64,000 nt of DNA from Lumbricus terrestris (lineage: Eukaryota; Annelida; Clitellata; Crassiclitellata; Lumbricidae). Location: positions 51,190,562 to 51,254,561 of the forward strand of contig OX457039.1 in the NCBI GenBank assembly GCA_949752735.1, read 5' to 3'. The notes below the pieces were generated by a model that saw only the letters and a list, made by a program, of their open reading frames with translations, had not been told where the DNA came from and ran no database searches. The translations under genes were made by a program, and so were the position numbers. Positions 35,450 to 48,600 of the stretch are shown here, piece after piece. Position 1 is the first letter of the stretch. Each line of letters begins with the position of its first letter.

Positions 35450-36230
35450 TACGAAGAACGGTATCCCGCTGCGTCGTGTACCATTGTTGGAGTCGTCGTC
35501 GCCATCGTGGTCGTCGGGAGGAAGGCATTTGAAACTGTCGGACTTCGTGTGGATTTATGCCCGGCCGGTAATTGATCTGGGGATGACACAGCAGTCTATT
35601 ATCGCCGGTTCATTAAAGATCGCTTTGCAAATTGCAAGTTAATTACGGTCCTTGGTGTTTGGCCTAAACTGGCGGCGGCGGCGGTGTAGTCTGCGACTGG
35701 GGCGAGCAGCATCATCATCTGCTGACAACGATGATTTGTTAGAGGAATTGTGAGGCAGGTCGCACTTTCAGTCGAGACTACAACCATTTTTGATTAGCGC
35801 CGCCGCCACCACCACCACCGCCACTACCGGAGAGAGCATCAGACGGCATGGGAGCAGCGAATCGTTGGCGCAATCTGTGCCTCTCCGCTGCCGACGCCGC
35901 CCGCCGCAGTCGCCGGTCAGCTCCGGTCACGTCCCGTCTGAACGCCGCGTTCTACATCGATGATAAAAACGCCGTATGAAAATTAATTGGCTACCCCACT
36001 TTGGAATCAGCCACCACCACCGCCGACAGCGAGTTCCATCACGGAGCTCCTGCTCCTGGGTAACATAAACGCCGATTGGGGAGCCGTATAAATGGGGGGA
36101 GGAGAAAGGGCTCGGGTCGTCGTCGGCGGCGGCGGTGGCTGCTGACGGCGTTTTGGTTGTGTGCAGATGGTAGGTTTCGGAATGGGTCGTCGTCTCTCCC
36201 GGAACTATGATAAATGGCTGAGCACTGCAA
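35450..36230. promoter_or_regulatory. CpG-rich island with TATA and CCAAT-like motifs
   Basis: This segment is strikingly richer in CpG and GC than the rest of the intron, with GGCGGCGGC/GCCGCCGCC tracts at 35671-35685, 35798-35822 and 36124-36138. Near 36087 there is TATAAAT, preceded 8 bp earlier by GATTGG, an inverted CCAAT box. A second ATTGG lies near 35978. A transcription start around 36115 would produce a GC-rich leader. The segment could be an alternative mbl promoter with its first exon, an enhancer, or an independent noncoding transcript. No convincing coding frame goes with it. Confidence 0.4.
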
Positions 36231-39011
36231 ATGAGAACGCTTGAATCTCTTATGTTGGGCTGGGCTGGGCTGCTACGTATGCGGGAACAGATGTGTGCGT
36301 GTTACATGCAAATAAGTTAACATATTATTGTACATGCTATGTGCATATAAATCTATTCATGTATTTATAGTAGGGACTCATTTGTATACGTTTTCAGTCG
36401 CTGCTGTATTCTGCTCTTTGGTATGCGTGTGTCTAGTATGAATGTTAGTGAATTGTAAAAGTTCCGTTTTTTGTAGGCTTGTCTTCCATGCAGAAAGCCA
36501 GAGGTTTGATTCCAGATCAGGATAGGAGGAAAGATCTGTTCCACCAGTACCCTCTAGTAAACTCAGCTGGAAATGAGGATGTCCATTCGGTTCTTGATGC
36601 AGGTTAAATGAGTGAAAAGAGACTTGCTTTTCCACCACTTTATGTCAAGGTGGAGAAATTAAGCCACCAAAGCTCATCACTAACATCATCAGCCACCTCT
36701 TGATGAATTCATGATGGCTTTAACTTCCCTTCTGTTGAGCATATTTTATTTGATTAACATGTGGATCAAAGAAGACACTTAAAGATTGTAAAGTAAACTG
36801 TTAATAGCAGGCAATTAATTTTGTGATCCTCACAGTCAGTGGTGATTAATAAACAAGGTAGAGTATTGTTTTCATGAACTTTTAGATGAAGACATTGGTG
36901 TCTGGTCTAACTGGAGATTGCATTGAGACATTGAGTGTGAGCTGCCTGTGTAACTAAATATCTGCTGGGCGAGAAGAGTGATGTGTTGGACTGATGTTAG
37001 TAATCACATGACATAACTGCATGCAGCCACTGCCGCCGCCTCTGGGTACTGGTCTGTTACAATGTGAGGCATTGTTACCAAATAGCTCATTGTTCTTTAT
37101 GGCTTTGATATAGTGGTTCCTGACTGCGCTGATAACCCACTGTGTAGTCTGTTACCTGCCTATGTGATGTGATGAACAAGTATTTAACTTGTCTATAATA
37201 TGGTAGGTGAACTCTGACTCCCACGATATCCAGTTCACCTTGTCCACCTCAACATAGAGTAGATTTCTAACTTTTTTTATTCATCTCAGGATGAATTGAA
37301 ACATGAAATGTACGCATCACATACTAGCATTCGATCATGCATACCTGCATATCTTTCTACATCTACTAGAGAACCATGGATGTTGCTAATGCTGCTAGAC
37401 ATTGTATATATATATGCTTACATAATTATGTACGTACATGCATACCACACTCGTATATCATGGTATTATGGCTCGTTTTGTGGAATCTGGCTCCAGGTGC
37501 CAAACGCTTTTTGCTTTGTTTTATGGTCAAATATCCTCTCTGGCGCCAACACTGGAGGGGAATTGTGGCAACACCATTACTGTTATGCAATAGTCTTTGT
37601 GCAATCCTTAATAATATTGATAATAATAATTACAACAATTTATATGGTTCCATAACACAGCCATGGCATTACAAGGATGCCTTACAATGCAGTTAGCATG
37701 CGGGATAAGCCCTAGCGAGCAGGTATGTTTCAGCAGGGATTTAAAGGAGCCCACTGAGCAGGCCGATCAAATAAATCCTTAGTACACTTGCACATGCCTT
37801 GGTCAGTTATCTTGAAACAATTCTCATCAAGATGAAAAAATGAAGTTTTACAACGCCACCATTCAACGTAGAATTAAATGTTTGAATAGAATGCGCATAT
37901 CCATGAATCAGTTTAGACATTGTATAATTGAGGATTGGAATTCCATTTTAATCTGTTTTTAAAAATGAAATACATTGATTAAACAGAAGAAATGTTTGAT
38001 GTCGATGCAATTCATTAGGCATTGTGCGTATATTTAGCATGCGGTAAGAATGGGACGTCTCTGGTCTTGTATACATCAGAATACGTTACTGTTAATGTTA
38101 AGGCTCCAAGTCCGAGTGTGCAATGTTTTTTGAAGTTGGATCAAAGACAATTTCAAATGACTGTCCTTTGTAGGACAGTTCCAAGGGAAAAAACGTTAGA
38201 AGGATATTGCAACGCTTTGACTATTGGTCCCACTAATGTTTGCTGTAGTCTAGACAAACACGCACATATGCAGACAATCAGTCATATATACTACTTCTCA
38301 CGTTCAATTCAAACAAGGCCATGGTGTTAGGATTGGTCAACTGTATTGCCGGGCAGATGGGTCTATGTTTGGAAATGGCCCATAACTGATAGACGATGAC
38401 GACGACGTCCAAAGGCAGCAGTCTCTTTGGCCACTGCGTCTGAAACTCCATCATTCGACTGATTCTGTTTCGGCCAATGGATTTTCTTCGTGAATGGAGG
38501 GTGCTCGAGAAAATGTGTGCTTTCACCCAAGGCTTATTTGCAGCTGATGTACTTGTAGCCTGGAAATGAAATTATGTATGGCCGCTTCAGAACTGGAAAA
38601 ACGATTTCAGGAATGGTTTCGAATTTATTCATTCCTCTTGCTGTGCAGCGGAATCGAAAATAATTCCATCCATTTTATCTTTGTAGGAAAAACTATACAG
38701 CAATGTCTATTGCTTTGCTGCCATTTAGTTTTGCAATGTATTTTGGATGCATGCAATATGTGCTTCCAACGTAACTTTTAGATTTTAGAAAGATAACTTC
38801 TAATAGTTGATCACCATAAAAGTTTAATAGTTTGTAATGTGATTACTTATGCATCATTTTATTTTTGTCTAGTGTAGCACATGGGGATAGTAGTTAACAC
38901 GGTTGGAGTGCATAGCTTGAATTGCTGGGAATTAGTCCTTCCCAACTGACATTGGGAGGTACTGATCTTGTGTGCATAATTAAAGTATGTGAGGAGAATA
39001 AAAATTGTTAT

Positions 39012-39029
39012 AATAATAATAATAATAAA
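39012..39029. repeat. (AAT)n microsatellite
   Basis: About six AAT units. Confidence 0.9.
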
Positions 39030-39989
39030 ATAGTGCAGTGGTTTTTATGGGTGCTTTTACAAATGTAGACTTTCCAGCTAGGTTCCATTCTAAACAAATC
39101 TGTATATCTAGATGGTGTTGAAGTTCCTGGTGGATTTACAATTGGGTAAAGAATACTACTACTAAAGATATTGATAATAATTACGATTAAAAAACTAAAC
39201 TAGTTCAGTTCACATCTAGAATCTAAACCAGTTTGATTAGATGTACCGGTAATGGTAGAAGATGGTAAAATATTTGTTTACACAATTGAAATATGGATTA
39301 TGAAAAGCAGGAATTATATCTATTTACGTGCATAACTAAATATGACTAATTATGTATTTATTCATCTTTACCATATGGAGCGCTGAAGTTCCCCCTCTCT
39401 TGTGAAGGAATTACTCATGCTCATGAAGAGCTGATGAAAGCATTGGTGGCCAGGAGACCCATGATTTCTGGAGCAGCTTCCTGTCTGCCTGAGCAATAAG
39501 CTTTTCTGTAGTATAAATCTACCAATACATAATATTTCCACAGATCAGCAGGCCTATGTAAGAGCTGCATTAACACAGGCAACATTATGTGAAGCAAGAT
39601 ATCCCGCATAGGCTGTGTAGGTAATGCATATGTTATTCTTGAAGGATTGATCGCTTTAAAAATGGTGTCTGGCTTCGTGATGTATTGCTCCTGCTTTCGT
39701 AGTTGGTTGAAGAAGAAAGTATTGATGCTTTATGAGACTAAGAATACAGTTGACTGCTCGAAGGAGTACGATTTCTAGAATGTAGGACGATTCCAAACAA
39801 CTTGACATTTTCTAACTGCTCCATTCCAGGGTTGCTGGATAGTGTTGTGGTGTGTCAAGAGGTTGAGGGTTAAAACCTCGCCAGGGCAGAAAAGTTGGTT
39901 TTTGAGATTTTTCTGTTCCACCCACACCCCTCCCCCCATCCAACTCCGCTATGATGAGTAGCCTACACTGACCTTACACTGTCAGGGAA

Positions 39990-40100
39990 GATGAGTTGGC
40001 GAGGGAGAGGAATTGCCATCCACCTTCATATGCTGAGGCTAAGAAAATGAAGTTGCTAACACTTCATACACATGGCTGCTGCCTCAGGGCTAGATTAAAG
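39990..40100 (+). repeat. Dispersed repeat fragment, family C copy 2
   Basis: Matches 22795-22905: CCATCCACCTTCATATGCT, AAATGAAGTTGCTAA, CACTTCATACACATGGCTGC. The upstream part (39840-39990), with GGTTAAAACCTC resembling a degenerate box B, may belong to the same insertion, but I cannot show that. Confidence 0.6.
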
Positions 40101-40527
40101 GACGGCTCTTCTACTTCTGCAAATCCAAGTAAATACAGATACAGGGACTTCCAATGCCAGGCCATCTAAAATGTACCTTTCTAGTTTTTACGGATCGGCC
40201 TGAAGCCCAATGTTGTCAAATTCCTGATTTAGCCCTATAGGCATGCAGTTTCAGGGTTCAGTAAACTCAAATCATTGGCCTATTTACCCAGACATAATTT
40301 GCAAAAAGTGTGCAGAATTTCACAACAGGTATGTACGTGTTCTGTGCTGTGCTGCACCAAAGATAGGCGTGATGTAAGTCATGTTGGTATATTATATTTG
40401 TCATGAAATCATTATCTCTCTTCTGGATTTGACATTTCCAGTTGGAAATTAATTAACAAACTGACATTTGCATAATCTTTGCAATCATTAATTGGCTATG
40501 CAGTGCTAATAAAACTTCATCCTGTGA

Positions 40528-40941
40528 CTAACTGAAGATCTTATCCTTCAGATCCTCACTCTTGCTAATGACCAGGACTACTTCTGACATCTCTTGATTT
40601 GACATTTTCTCAAATACTCCTGATCTGATGGGATGATGTCTGTCAACGAGGACACAAATTACGATATAAATACCAAAGTAAAAATCTCCGTTCTTTTTCT
40701 GCATGTCTCTATTTTCCCCGCATAGACTTAGTCTCGTCTTGCATCGCCTTTGACGCTGCCAATCACGTGGATTTCTGTCTCCAACACGTAAGCCGTTCGG
40801 ATGATGCTCCAAAGACTGAAGTATATGTAGCTCGAGCGTTAGGCTGGCATTAGCAAGATGTAGATTTTTTGTCACCTTCGTTTGCGGCTGAGTCGTTCTT
40901 GGATCGAGCACTTCAGGCTTCTTCGATGTCTCAGTGGACAT
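40528..40941 (-). CDS. Unrecognised 137-codon open frame (doubtful)
   Basis: A minus-strand frame with ordinary amino-acid composition beginning MSTETSKKPEVLDPRTTQP. It lies antisense inside the mbl intron. The first part is hydrophilic and basic, and the middle contains LTLELHILQSLEHH. I recognise no family. There is no clear promoter or polyadenylation signal, and no intron is needed. It may be a fragment of a transposon-encoded protein, a nested gene exon, or chance. Confidence 0.2.
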   Translation of the reverse strand: MSTETSKKPEVLDPRTTQPQTKVTKNLHLANASLTLELHILQSLEHHPNGLRVGDRNPRDWQRQRRCKTRLSLCGENRDMQKKNGDFYFGIYIVICVLVDRHHPIRSGVFEKMSNQEMSEVVLVISKSEDLKDKIFS

Positions 40942-42772
40942 GATCGGGCTGTGTTATAGAGACCTGCATGTCTCCTGCTTTTAAAGGATGATTGAAGATT
41001 CTAACGTATGCTGTCAGAGATGTTTTTGTAGTGGTGAGATTGACTCCTCTTTGAAAATGCTGATGCCCTGAAGTTTGCAGACCATTTCCTTGCTTTCTTA
41101 AAATGTGTTCTATTTTCAACCTTGTACTCCATTTTCAGAATATCCCCTGCATTCTGTTTAATATAGTAACCTCAGACACTTAAGTTGTCAAACTTGAAAT
41201 GTCATGTTCTGGCATTAGAAGCAGAAACTGAATTAAAATTTATAGTTTTCTGCAAGTAGATACCAGTATTCAGCTGTACTCGTAATCTTTTTAGCGAAAT
41301 AAAATGTCTTCCTTAGTGATTAAGACCTTTTAAAACTAAAATGTGTTTACACCATAGTTTCACTCTTGCTGATATGTTTCTACTTTAACTGCTTCAAAAC
41401 ACAATTTGCTCCTTGACAATGATTCAACCCCCCCCAGTATGTTTACAAATGGCTGCATCTATAAACAATGTGGTCAACAGTACTATTATTAGTGAGGACA
41501 TTTACCATAATTATTATAAGTATGTATCTACAGACACACTGTGCTGACAACAGCATCAGCAGTTGTGACCAATTACTCTGGAAATTTTTGACCAGATGAA
41601 TTCCAGCCTAAGCAGAGAAGTCTGTTTCTTTTCAGCTTTTGACAGCAATCTCTGTTCTACAGCAGCAGGTCCTGAAAATGTTCCTCTGCTCTGTAACTGT
41701 TTGGCTTTTCATCTGGTTTTCAGATACTTCAAACCTCGACTGTTGGCCTGATGAATCTATTTCTTTGATTGCTCATTTCCTTCCTTTCGTCTGACCACTT
41801 TGACTGCACTGATGACGATGGTGTTCCAGTACCACGTACCACGTGGCTTTCCACTGTTTATGTTCGTCCATCTTTCACTGAGTGCTTTAACTCAATGACT
41901 TAATGTTGAACATTCATGACTCTTTTTCAAATAGATTGAGCTATTTGTCATGACTGCGCTTTGCTATTTTAGGATATGCATTTAATGGCTTCAAAGGGCC
42001 TAGGAAGTACAAAACACTGGTACCAATTCAGTGTTAATATTAGCTAGAGTAGAAATCAGCTCAAACCCTAAAAATAGCTGTACAAAAACTGTCAATTTTC
42101 CATGAATGGCATATGTCCCTTCTTGCTCTGTGTGCAGATCACATGTACCTTATGGCAATGTATTTACAGTTTTCCAAGTGGAAGCTGTGCTTTGGATGTC
42201 CTTAGTGCGTTACATCTCTGTATCTAGTTTGCTTCATGCCCCATCAAACGTTCTTACTTACTTATTTCGTTCTCTTCATCAATGTAAATATTCACAGCAT
42301 AGTCAATGTGTTAGCATCAGTGTGAATACCAATAAAAAAGAAGTTAACTGAGATGTTTATTTATGCGAGGCTTTCTCTTGGAAATCAGTGAGGTTGGCAA
42401 AACCAGAGGAAGCATGCAGTGCGAGCCAGAATTAGCGACGCAACTGACTGTCAAAGGAAGAAGAAGACCTGGAAAAGTTATGAAACCTAATTTCCCTTTC
42501 GCTAGGATGCATCACGAAACCACTTTAGATTTCCCGTTCACTGACGGTAGTTGTTGCAATCGTCCAATTGATTTACCGTCCAGGACACACGACTGAATTA
42601 GACGAACTTATTTGATGTTCAATTGTCCAGAGCATGCGCCGATGAAATGGAAATGTTTCATATCTAATTAGTATGCATTATTGGCAAAGTATTGTTCACT
42701 GTTTTGCACAATATTCCGGCACACAGGCAGTAGCTTCAGACCAAGATTGGCAAATACATGCCAATCTGTCAG

Positions 42773-42809
42773 CCAGCCAGTCAGTCAGTCAGTCAGTCAG
42801 TCAGTCAGA
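42773..42809. repeat. (CAGT)n microsatellite
   Basis: CAGCCAGC followed by about seven CAGT units. Confidence 0.95.
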
Positions 42810-43076
42810 TAAACAGCTAGGTAAAGGGCAACAGACATGCAGATAATTTCCAGCAAGTTGATAAATAGTTGCAATGAATGAGAATAGGATAAATAAATTA
42901 ATTTTATATTGGAATTATTTGGAATGATTAAATACTAATATAAGATGATGGCTCAAATTGTACAAATGATGGTGCCTAATAACATTGAATAAGAATACAA
43001 ATGTCATTAGATTAGTAGGAACAGCTCAGACAACATACTGAAGAGAAAACTAAGTGAACTGCGATAAAAAAAAGTA

Positions 43077-43300
43077 CCAAACACCAGCTCTAGACAATTT
43101 CAAACAAGCAGAGCTAAACAACATCAATAATAGAGTGTAAAACAGCACCAAACATGAAATGCTAAATAATACCAAACGATTGGAGCAAAAAAAAAACTGC
43201 TAAACAATGTCAAGTAAAGTGTACCAAGCAACTCCAAGCATGCAGTGCCAAGAAATGCCAAACAACTAGTGTTAAACAACACCTAACAGATGCCAAGTCA
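43077..43300. repeat. Degenerate minisatellite, unit about 24 bp
   Basis: Roughly nine diverged copies of a unit near CAAACATGCAGTGCTAAACAACAC, seen as recurring CCAAAC/CCAAGC, AGTGCTAAA-like and AACAAYRYC words at 23-26-bp spacing. An A9 insertion interrupts one unit (about 43188). No two units are identical, so the array is old. Confidence 0.65.
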
Positions 43301-43635
43301 CCTAACATGCATTTATACTATAACTGGGTTGTGTTTGAATTGCACAGTAATTAAAACACAAAATGTAAATAAACATAATATATATATAAATAAACATATG
43401 ATATATTACTGCAATGAACAGTGAAAAGAAAGATGGTGTTTAGCATCTTATAGATAGATACCTCACTAGTCACGAGAATGACAAAATTCCAGAATGACAA
43501 AATTTTAGTTAGTTTAAGAGCCAGCAGTTGGAATATTGGATTTGAACGTTCATATAAGCGATACAATGGATGCATAGTATTCTAATGTTAATTCCGTTAT
43601 TCTTCACTTGGACTTTTCATCAGCTCTGCAAACAC

Positions 43636-43661
43636 CGGCAGCAGCAGCAGCAGCAGCAGCA
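43636..43661. repeat. (CAG)n microsatellite
   Basis: About seven CAG units. Confidence 0.93.
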
Positions 43662-43987
43662 TTGTCTAGATGATGGGCTGATATCGTATTAGACATGCAG
43701 ATGGATTCTGTATTCTGGCAATGCTGTGTCTGGTCTAAATCATCATCAGTATGCATCAATCTAAATATGCCTCTCCAGAGAGAAGACCTCGGACTTGGCT
43801 GAATAATAAATTGCTGATTGGAGAGAAACCAAGGCAGCCGTAGACCATGCTAATGACAAGCTGACAGACCTTCTTATTTGCATGAGCCTATCCTGTTCGT
43901 GATGGGCGGGCGTCAGAGGGGGAGGGGAGCAGGGACGGTGTGAGACACTGGATGGCTGGAGAATCTGCTTTTTACAGTACACAACAG

Positions 43988-44162
43988 TGGATGGATGGAT
44001 GGATGGATGGGTGGATTTGAGTGGGTGGTCAATGGATGGATAGATGGGTTTGGGTGGGTGAATGGATGGGTTTGGGTGGGTGGATGGATGGATGGGTCTG
44101 GCTTGGTGGATGGATGGGATGGGATGTTTGGGTGGATAAATGGATGGATGGATGGAGGGATG
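43988..44162. repeat. (TGGA)n/(TGGG) compound repeat
   Basis: GGATGGAT runs interleaved with GGGTTTGGGTGGG and GGGTCTGGCTTGG segments. It is a low-complexity Trp/Gly frame artefact. Confidence 0.93.
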
Positions 44163-44280
44163 GTTAGTGCATGTACGCTTCTTGAATCAATGTATGTATG
44201 GTTGATTGGATTGAATGAACATTGAGTAGAACTTCATAATTGTAGTAAGTGGAATGGAAATTAATGGAAGAGTGAGTTTG

Positions 44281-44348
44281 AATAAACGTAGTAAAAATCA
44301 GTAGTTTATAATGTTAATAATAAACGTAGTAAAAATCAGTAGTTTATA
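44281..44348. repeat. 38-bp tandem duplication
   Basis: AATAAACGTAGTAAAAATCA plus GTAGTTTATA occurs at 44281 and again at 44319. Confidence 0.9.
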
Positions 44349-44783
44349 GCGGTAATTAATATTTTTATAGGATTTAAAGAGAGCAATTGATTGGTACTTT
44401 CATTTTTTTCTTAGAATATTGAAATAAGTATTTGAGTAAACTGAGAATGTTTTGACAAACCGTTGTTATTCGGCCAACTTTTTAGACCGACAACATGGAT
44501 AAAAGTGATAACGCTGATGAATCACAACTGGTTTGATTTTCTTATTGATATTGCACAGTCTATTTGGTGGCTGTTGAGAGGATATTGCATACCAGAGGTT
44601 GGCAGGTATATGACCTTATCACGAGATTCCAGAAACCGATGCCAAGTGCCTGAGGCTGCTGCTGCTGTCAATTGCCTTGATCACTTGGAATCATCACAAC
44701 CCAGCTGAGAGATTTCATTCACTGAATCATCAGTAGAGCTGTGTAGGATGTTTGTGTGAGTGTTCTGGTCTGGAGTAGTTGGT

Positions 44784-45207
44784 CAGGGATGCCACTCATA
44801 GCTTTTCCCACCTAGGTCTAGATTTTTTCGGTCATATCTAGGTTTCTAGGTTTTTTCAAGATTTAGCCTTTTTCTCACGGCAGTTTTTGTGACATTTTAC
44901 ACATAAAAATAGACTTTCTAAAGATGAAAATGCACGAAAAACGTGAAAAAAGTCGAAAATGTTGTGAATACGAACCTCAAAAATTGTAGATTTTGGAGCG
45001 AAAGAATAAAAAAGGTCATCCAAAATTTTTCCACAAAAAGGAGCAAATTTTGGTCGAATGACTACTAAAAGTTCCTCAGAAATGTAAATTTCAAGCGCGA
45101 AAAATCGAAAAAATTCATGTATTTTCTCAGAAATTCTTGATCTAGCCTTTTCTAGCCTTTTTTTCGACCGCATCTGACCTCTTTTAAAATTCAGAGTGGC
45201 ATCCCTG
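44784..45207. mobile_element. hAT-like MITE, 424 bp
   Basis: Perfect 14-bp terminal inverted repeats: CAGGGATGCCACTC at 44784-44797 and its reverse complement at 45194-45207. The interior is A/T-rich with recurring CGAAAA, TTTTTC and TCTAGCCTTTT/TCTAGGTTTTTT words near both ends. The termini fit hAT (YARNG), but I do not see an 8-bp target duplication (TAGTTGGT against GTTGAAGT), so the superfamily is less certain than the element itself. Confidence 0.8.
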
Positions 45208-45501
45208 GTTGAAGTTGAAGAAGGCTTGTGTTTTGTGAGACGAATATCCAGTATTTAATGCTATTTCTCAGCTGTTCTATCCAATGCAGATGTCTTGTCG
45301 ATATGAAATGTAAAGGTACCCATACCAAACAGTAGGAGCCTTCAATTTGCTCAGCTGCTGTTAGGAGGATGCGGGTTCAATTGACGGCATAAACAATTTA
45401 GGTATCAAAGGATATCTGACAGTTGTAGTTATGATAATTGGACTTTTGATATTGCCACACGATGTTGCCATTTGATGGCAGGATGTGTTTCCATGACTAT
45501 T

Positions 45502-45575
45502 TTGGTTGGCTGGTTGGTTGGTTGGTTGGATGGTTGGTTGGTTGGTTGGCTGGTTGGCTGGTTGGTTGGGTGGAT
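45502..45575. repeat. (TTGG)n microsatellite
   Basis: GGTTGGTTGGT with CTGG and ATGG variants. Confidence 0.95.
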
Positions 45576-45667
45576 GATTAGTTGGATGATCATTTCATGT
45601 GGTTACATTTTTCTGTTGATTTTATTCATACAGATGAATTTCAACTATAGAATTGCATGTATGTGTA

Positions 45668-45694
45668 TCTAATCTAATCTAATCTAATCTAATA
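45668..45694. repeat. (TCTAA)n microsatellite
   Basis: Five pentanucleotide units immediately before TAAAGCGCTTCTCACAGC, which resembles the 3' part of a SINE or related element. Confidence 0.93.
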
Positions 45695-48600
45695 AAGCAT
45701 TTGTAAAGCGCTTCTCACAGCAGAGCTATTCAGAAACGCTCTCAGCATGACAGGCCCATGAAAAAAGAAATGTCTTCAAGCAGTTTAAGCATACAAGTAT
45801 TTTTGTAAGGCTGCTTTGTATAACACAATAACATCTTTGATTTAGGCCTAATTTTATGTTGGCCTAGCATGATTATTTTTTGAGGAAATCGTGGATTTTT
45901 TCCATAATGAACAATCTTAAAAACCTTCCTGAAAAATCATCGTTCACAACCAACCACCAGAGATGTATTATCATTCTGAGTGAAGTGCTAAATGCTGTAG
46001 CCTATTGCTTTTGTTGGCTTAGCAGAGTTGTTTTTACCGGTAATGTTACACGGCTCAATATCCATAAAAATGAACGTGACTATGTTATGGACCTAGAGGT
46101 TTGAAACCCATCAGGTCCTTCTGGTTTTTCTCCATGATCAGTCTGATGTTTTCCCTTCACATCACACACAGCTAAAGGTGTCAGTGCACACGTCTTGCAT
46201 TAGTTTGACAGTCCGATGGGTATATGTGGGAGGGCAGCGAAATTTAGGAGCATCCACCAATGGAATGAATGTGCAAAACAGTGGATGTTTGACGGTATAA
46301 TTCTATGTATGCAAAGTGTTTCGTCCACTTTTTTATGTTTGTTTCTCGCATTTGCTATAGCGCCCCCTAGTGCTGCTTTTTCATATGAATCATTAGTAAA
46401 ATCACATAAACAGTTTATAGTCTACTACCTATGCTTAAATGGAAATTATTTCAAACTGAGTTATCTAGTGATGAACATACAGATCTAAGTCATGAAAGTT
46501 CTCTGTAATACACAACAGCTGCTGTGCGCCCACTTGATAAGGATACTAGCTTATTCCAGAGAGCTTAATCAAATCAAACACATGAGGATTTGATTTGAGC
46601 AGGAACCATGTTCTTGTTCATTCGTGAATTAGGTTATAGACTGTGAATGTGAAGGATTCTACTTGCAAGTATAATGCATAAGGAACTTCAAAATTGAGTA
46701 GGAACAAGAGTTAACTAAAAATGGGAAGGCATATGTGGCCTACTGATAACGTATCTATTTAGAAAGGCGAATGTACTGAGAATGCCTCTGTATGGAAACA
46801 CAATAGTTTCGATAACCTCTTTGTTGAGAAACGCATTGGCACCCAGAAAATCTGTTTTCTTTAAGCTATCAACACTCGTTTAGAACAGTCCCAGGTTTAA
46901 ATGATCTTTCTGCTTGGTTATTATAGGGTAGCATGGCCTTGACAGCCGAACATCATGGTAGTCCCTATGCGCTTATTGCTAAAAGGATGTGACCAGCAAA
47001 ACGTCTATTACACTTATATACATATAACATTTGGCAATTACTGACTTCATAAACAATTTCTTAACATCAATAGCATTGATGGCTGGGCTGGGGGCGCCCC
47101 TGTGTGGGTTTTTTGAAGGGGCGCTAATGCCGTGCTATATAAGTCCATAGAATGAATGAATGAAAGTAATGCTGTCATACTTGTTTTCGCATTGATATAC
47201 AACAAATATTGTAAAGGTAACATACTTTTAGAGGCATTATCATTACATCTGCCTTGTTAGAAGTTGGAACAAAGTGTGAAGCTTTTACCATTTTCATGCT
47301 AATAAGTCGAACTTCTAGACATCTGTTTTATTGATGGTTTTCAGAAAATCGTAAATGGCGTTGCTTTTGATTTTCATGCGATATTCGGTGATGTATGGCG
47401 CGATCTGTGAAATGATCGAAAGTACAAAATGGCCTTCAATTTGCGTTCAGCCATAATGCATTGAGCATTTATGGCATTTTCATGATAGGTCTTGCAGTCT
47501 ATGATGCACTTAAATGGAAATGTGTGGTTTCCGGTCAGAGGAAAACGACCTAAGTGCCGCCAGTCGTTCATGGCTAGGATTATTCCACATCTATAGGTCA
47601 GCAACTTTTATATCCACTCATCCTCTTGTGACTTCTGCTGCTGGTGCGATCTCTGGCAGGTCACATGATGTCAAGTACTTCGTACAATGCTCTATTGTTT
47701 GGATATTGCTATGGCAACTATTATTAGCTTTGAGCCTGTGATCAGCAATGTGCCATGCCAATCAAGAATATAACAATATCTGAATCAATTACAGCTGACC
47801 AAATTGAATTATTATTGCTGTTGTTATTATTACTATTTCATGCTTGTGTGTTGTAGTTATTGTAGTGTGGCTATTGATGATTTTGCTGCTGAGAATACTC
47901 AGAATAGTTGCGCATTGTCATGTAATAGATTCCCATATTTGGCCAAGTGTTGACACTTTTTTATTGTAGCCTACCACATCTGGGGCCCAGTAGCTCTCAT
48001 GTGAGGCCAAGAATTTTTTGCCCAATCATTCATAATTGGCCTAATTAGGTTCTTGCTGTCCTACTGATTATTATTATTATCATCATCATTATCAGTACAG
48101 CAGAATTATCTTGATGTTCAAGAGTTGAAAAAGACTTGCTGCATCTGAACTGAAAAATATCGGGAACCTGAGCACAACATTTCACTGGCCGGTTTTGGAA
48201 CAGTTTTATATTGACTGAAAAGCACAAACTGCACAACAGATGCTAAATAGCTATTAAAAGAAGACTGTGCAATTTTATCCCCAAAGGTCTCAAGTCATTA
48301 GAGAGTTATTGCCTTTGGTTTAAATACTCCTATAATATTGATTGCCTCATTAGAGAAAGCATTTCAAGGGCAGCCTTTAACAGTTGAGGAATGCTGTTAA
48401 TTGCCTGGATTGATTATTGTCAGCTGTAGTGACCCACTGATCCATTGACCCAGTGGACTGTCTGGAAGGCTGATTGACCAACTAATTAAAACCCATTTTT
48501 AACAAATGTCTTTTGTTGAAATTAATTCCATAAACATTTGATGAATAATATAAATCACACATAGATTTATATAATGCCCATTCATGATCTCTACTCAGAC

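Noticed and set aside
47088..47124. GGCGCCCCT ... AGGGGCGC hairpin as a bacterial-type terminator
   Set aside because: Eukaryotic intron context. It more likely derives from the GC-rich tail of a SINE-like repeat.
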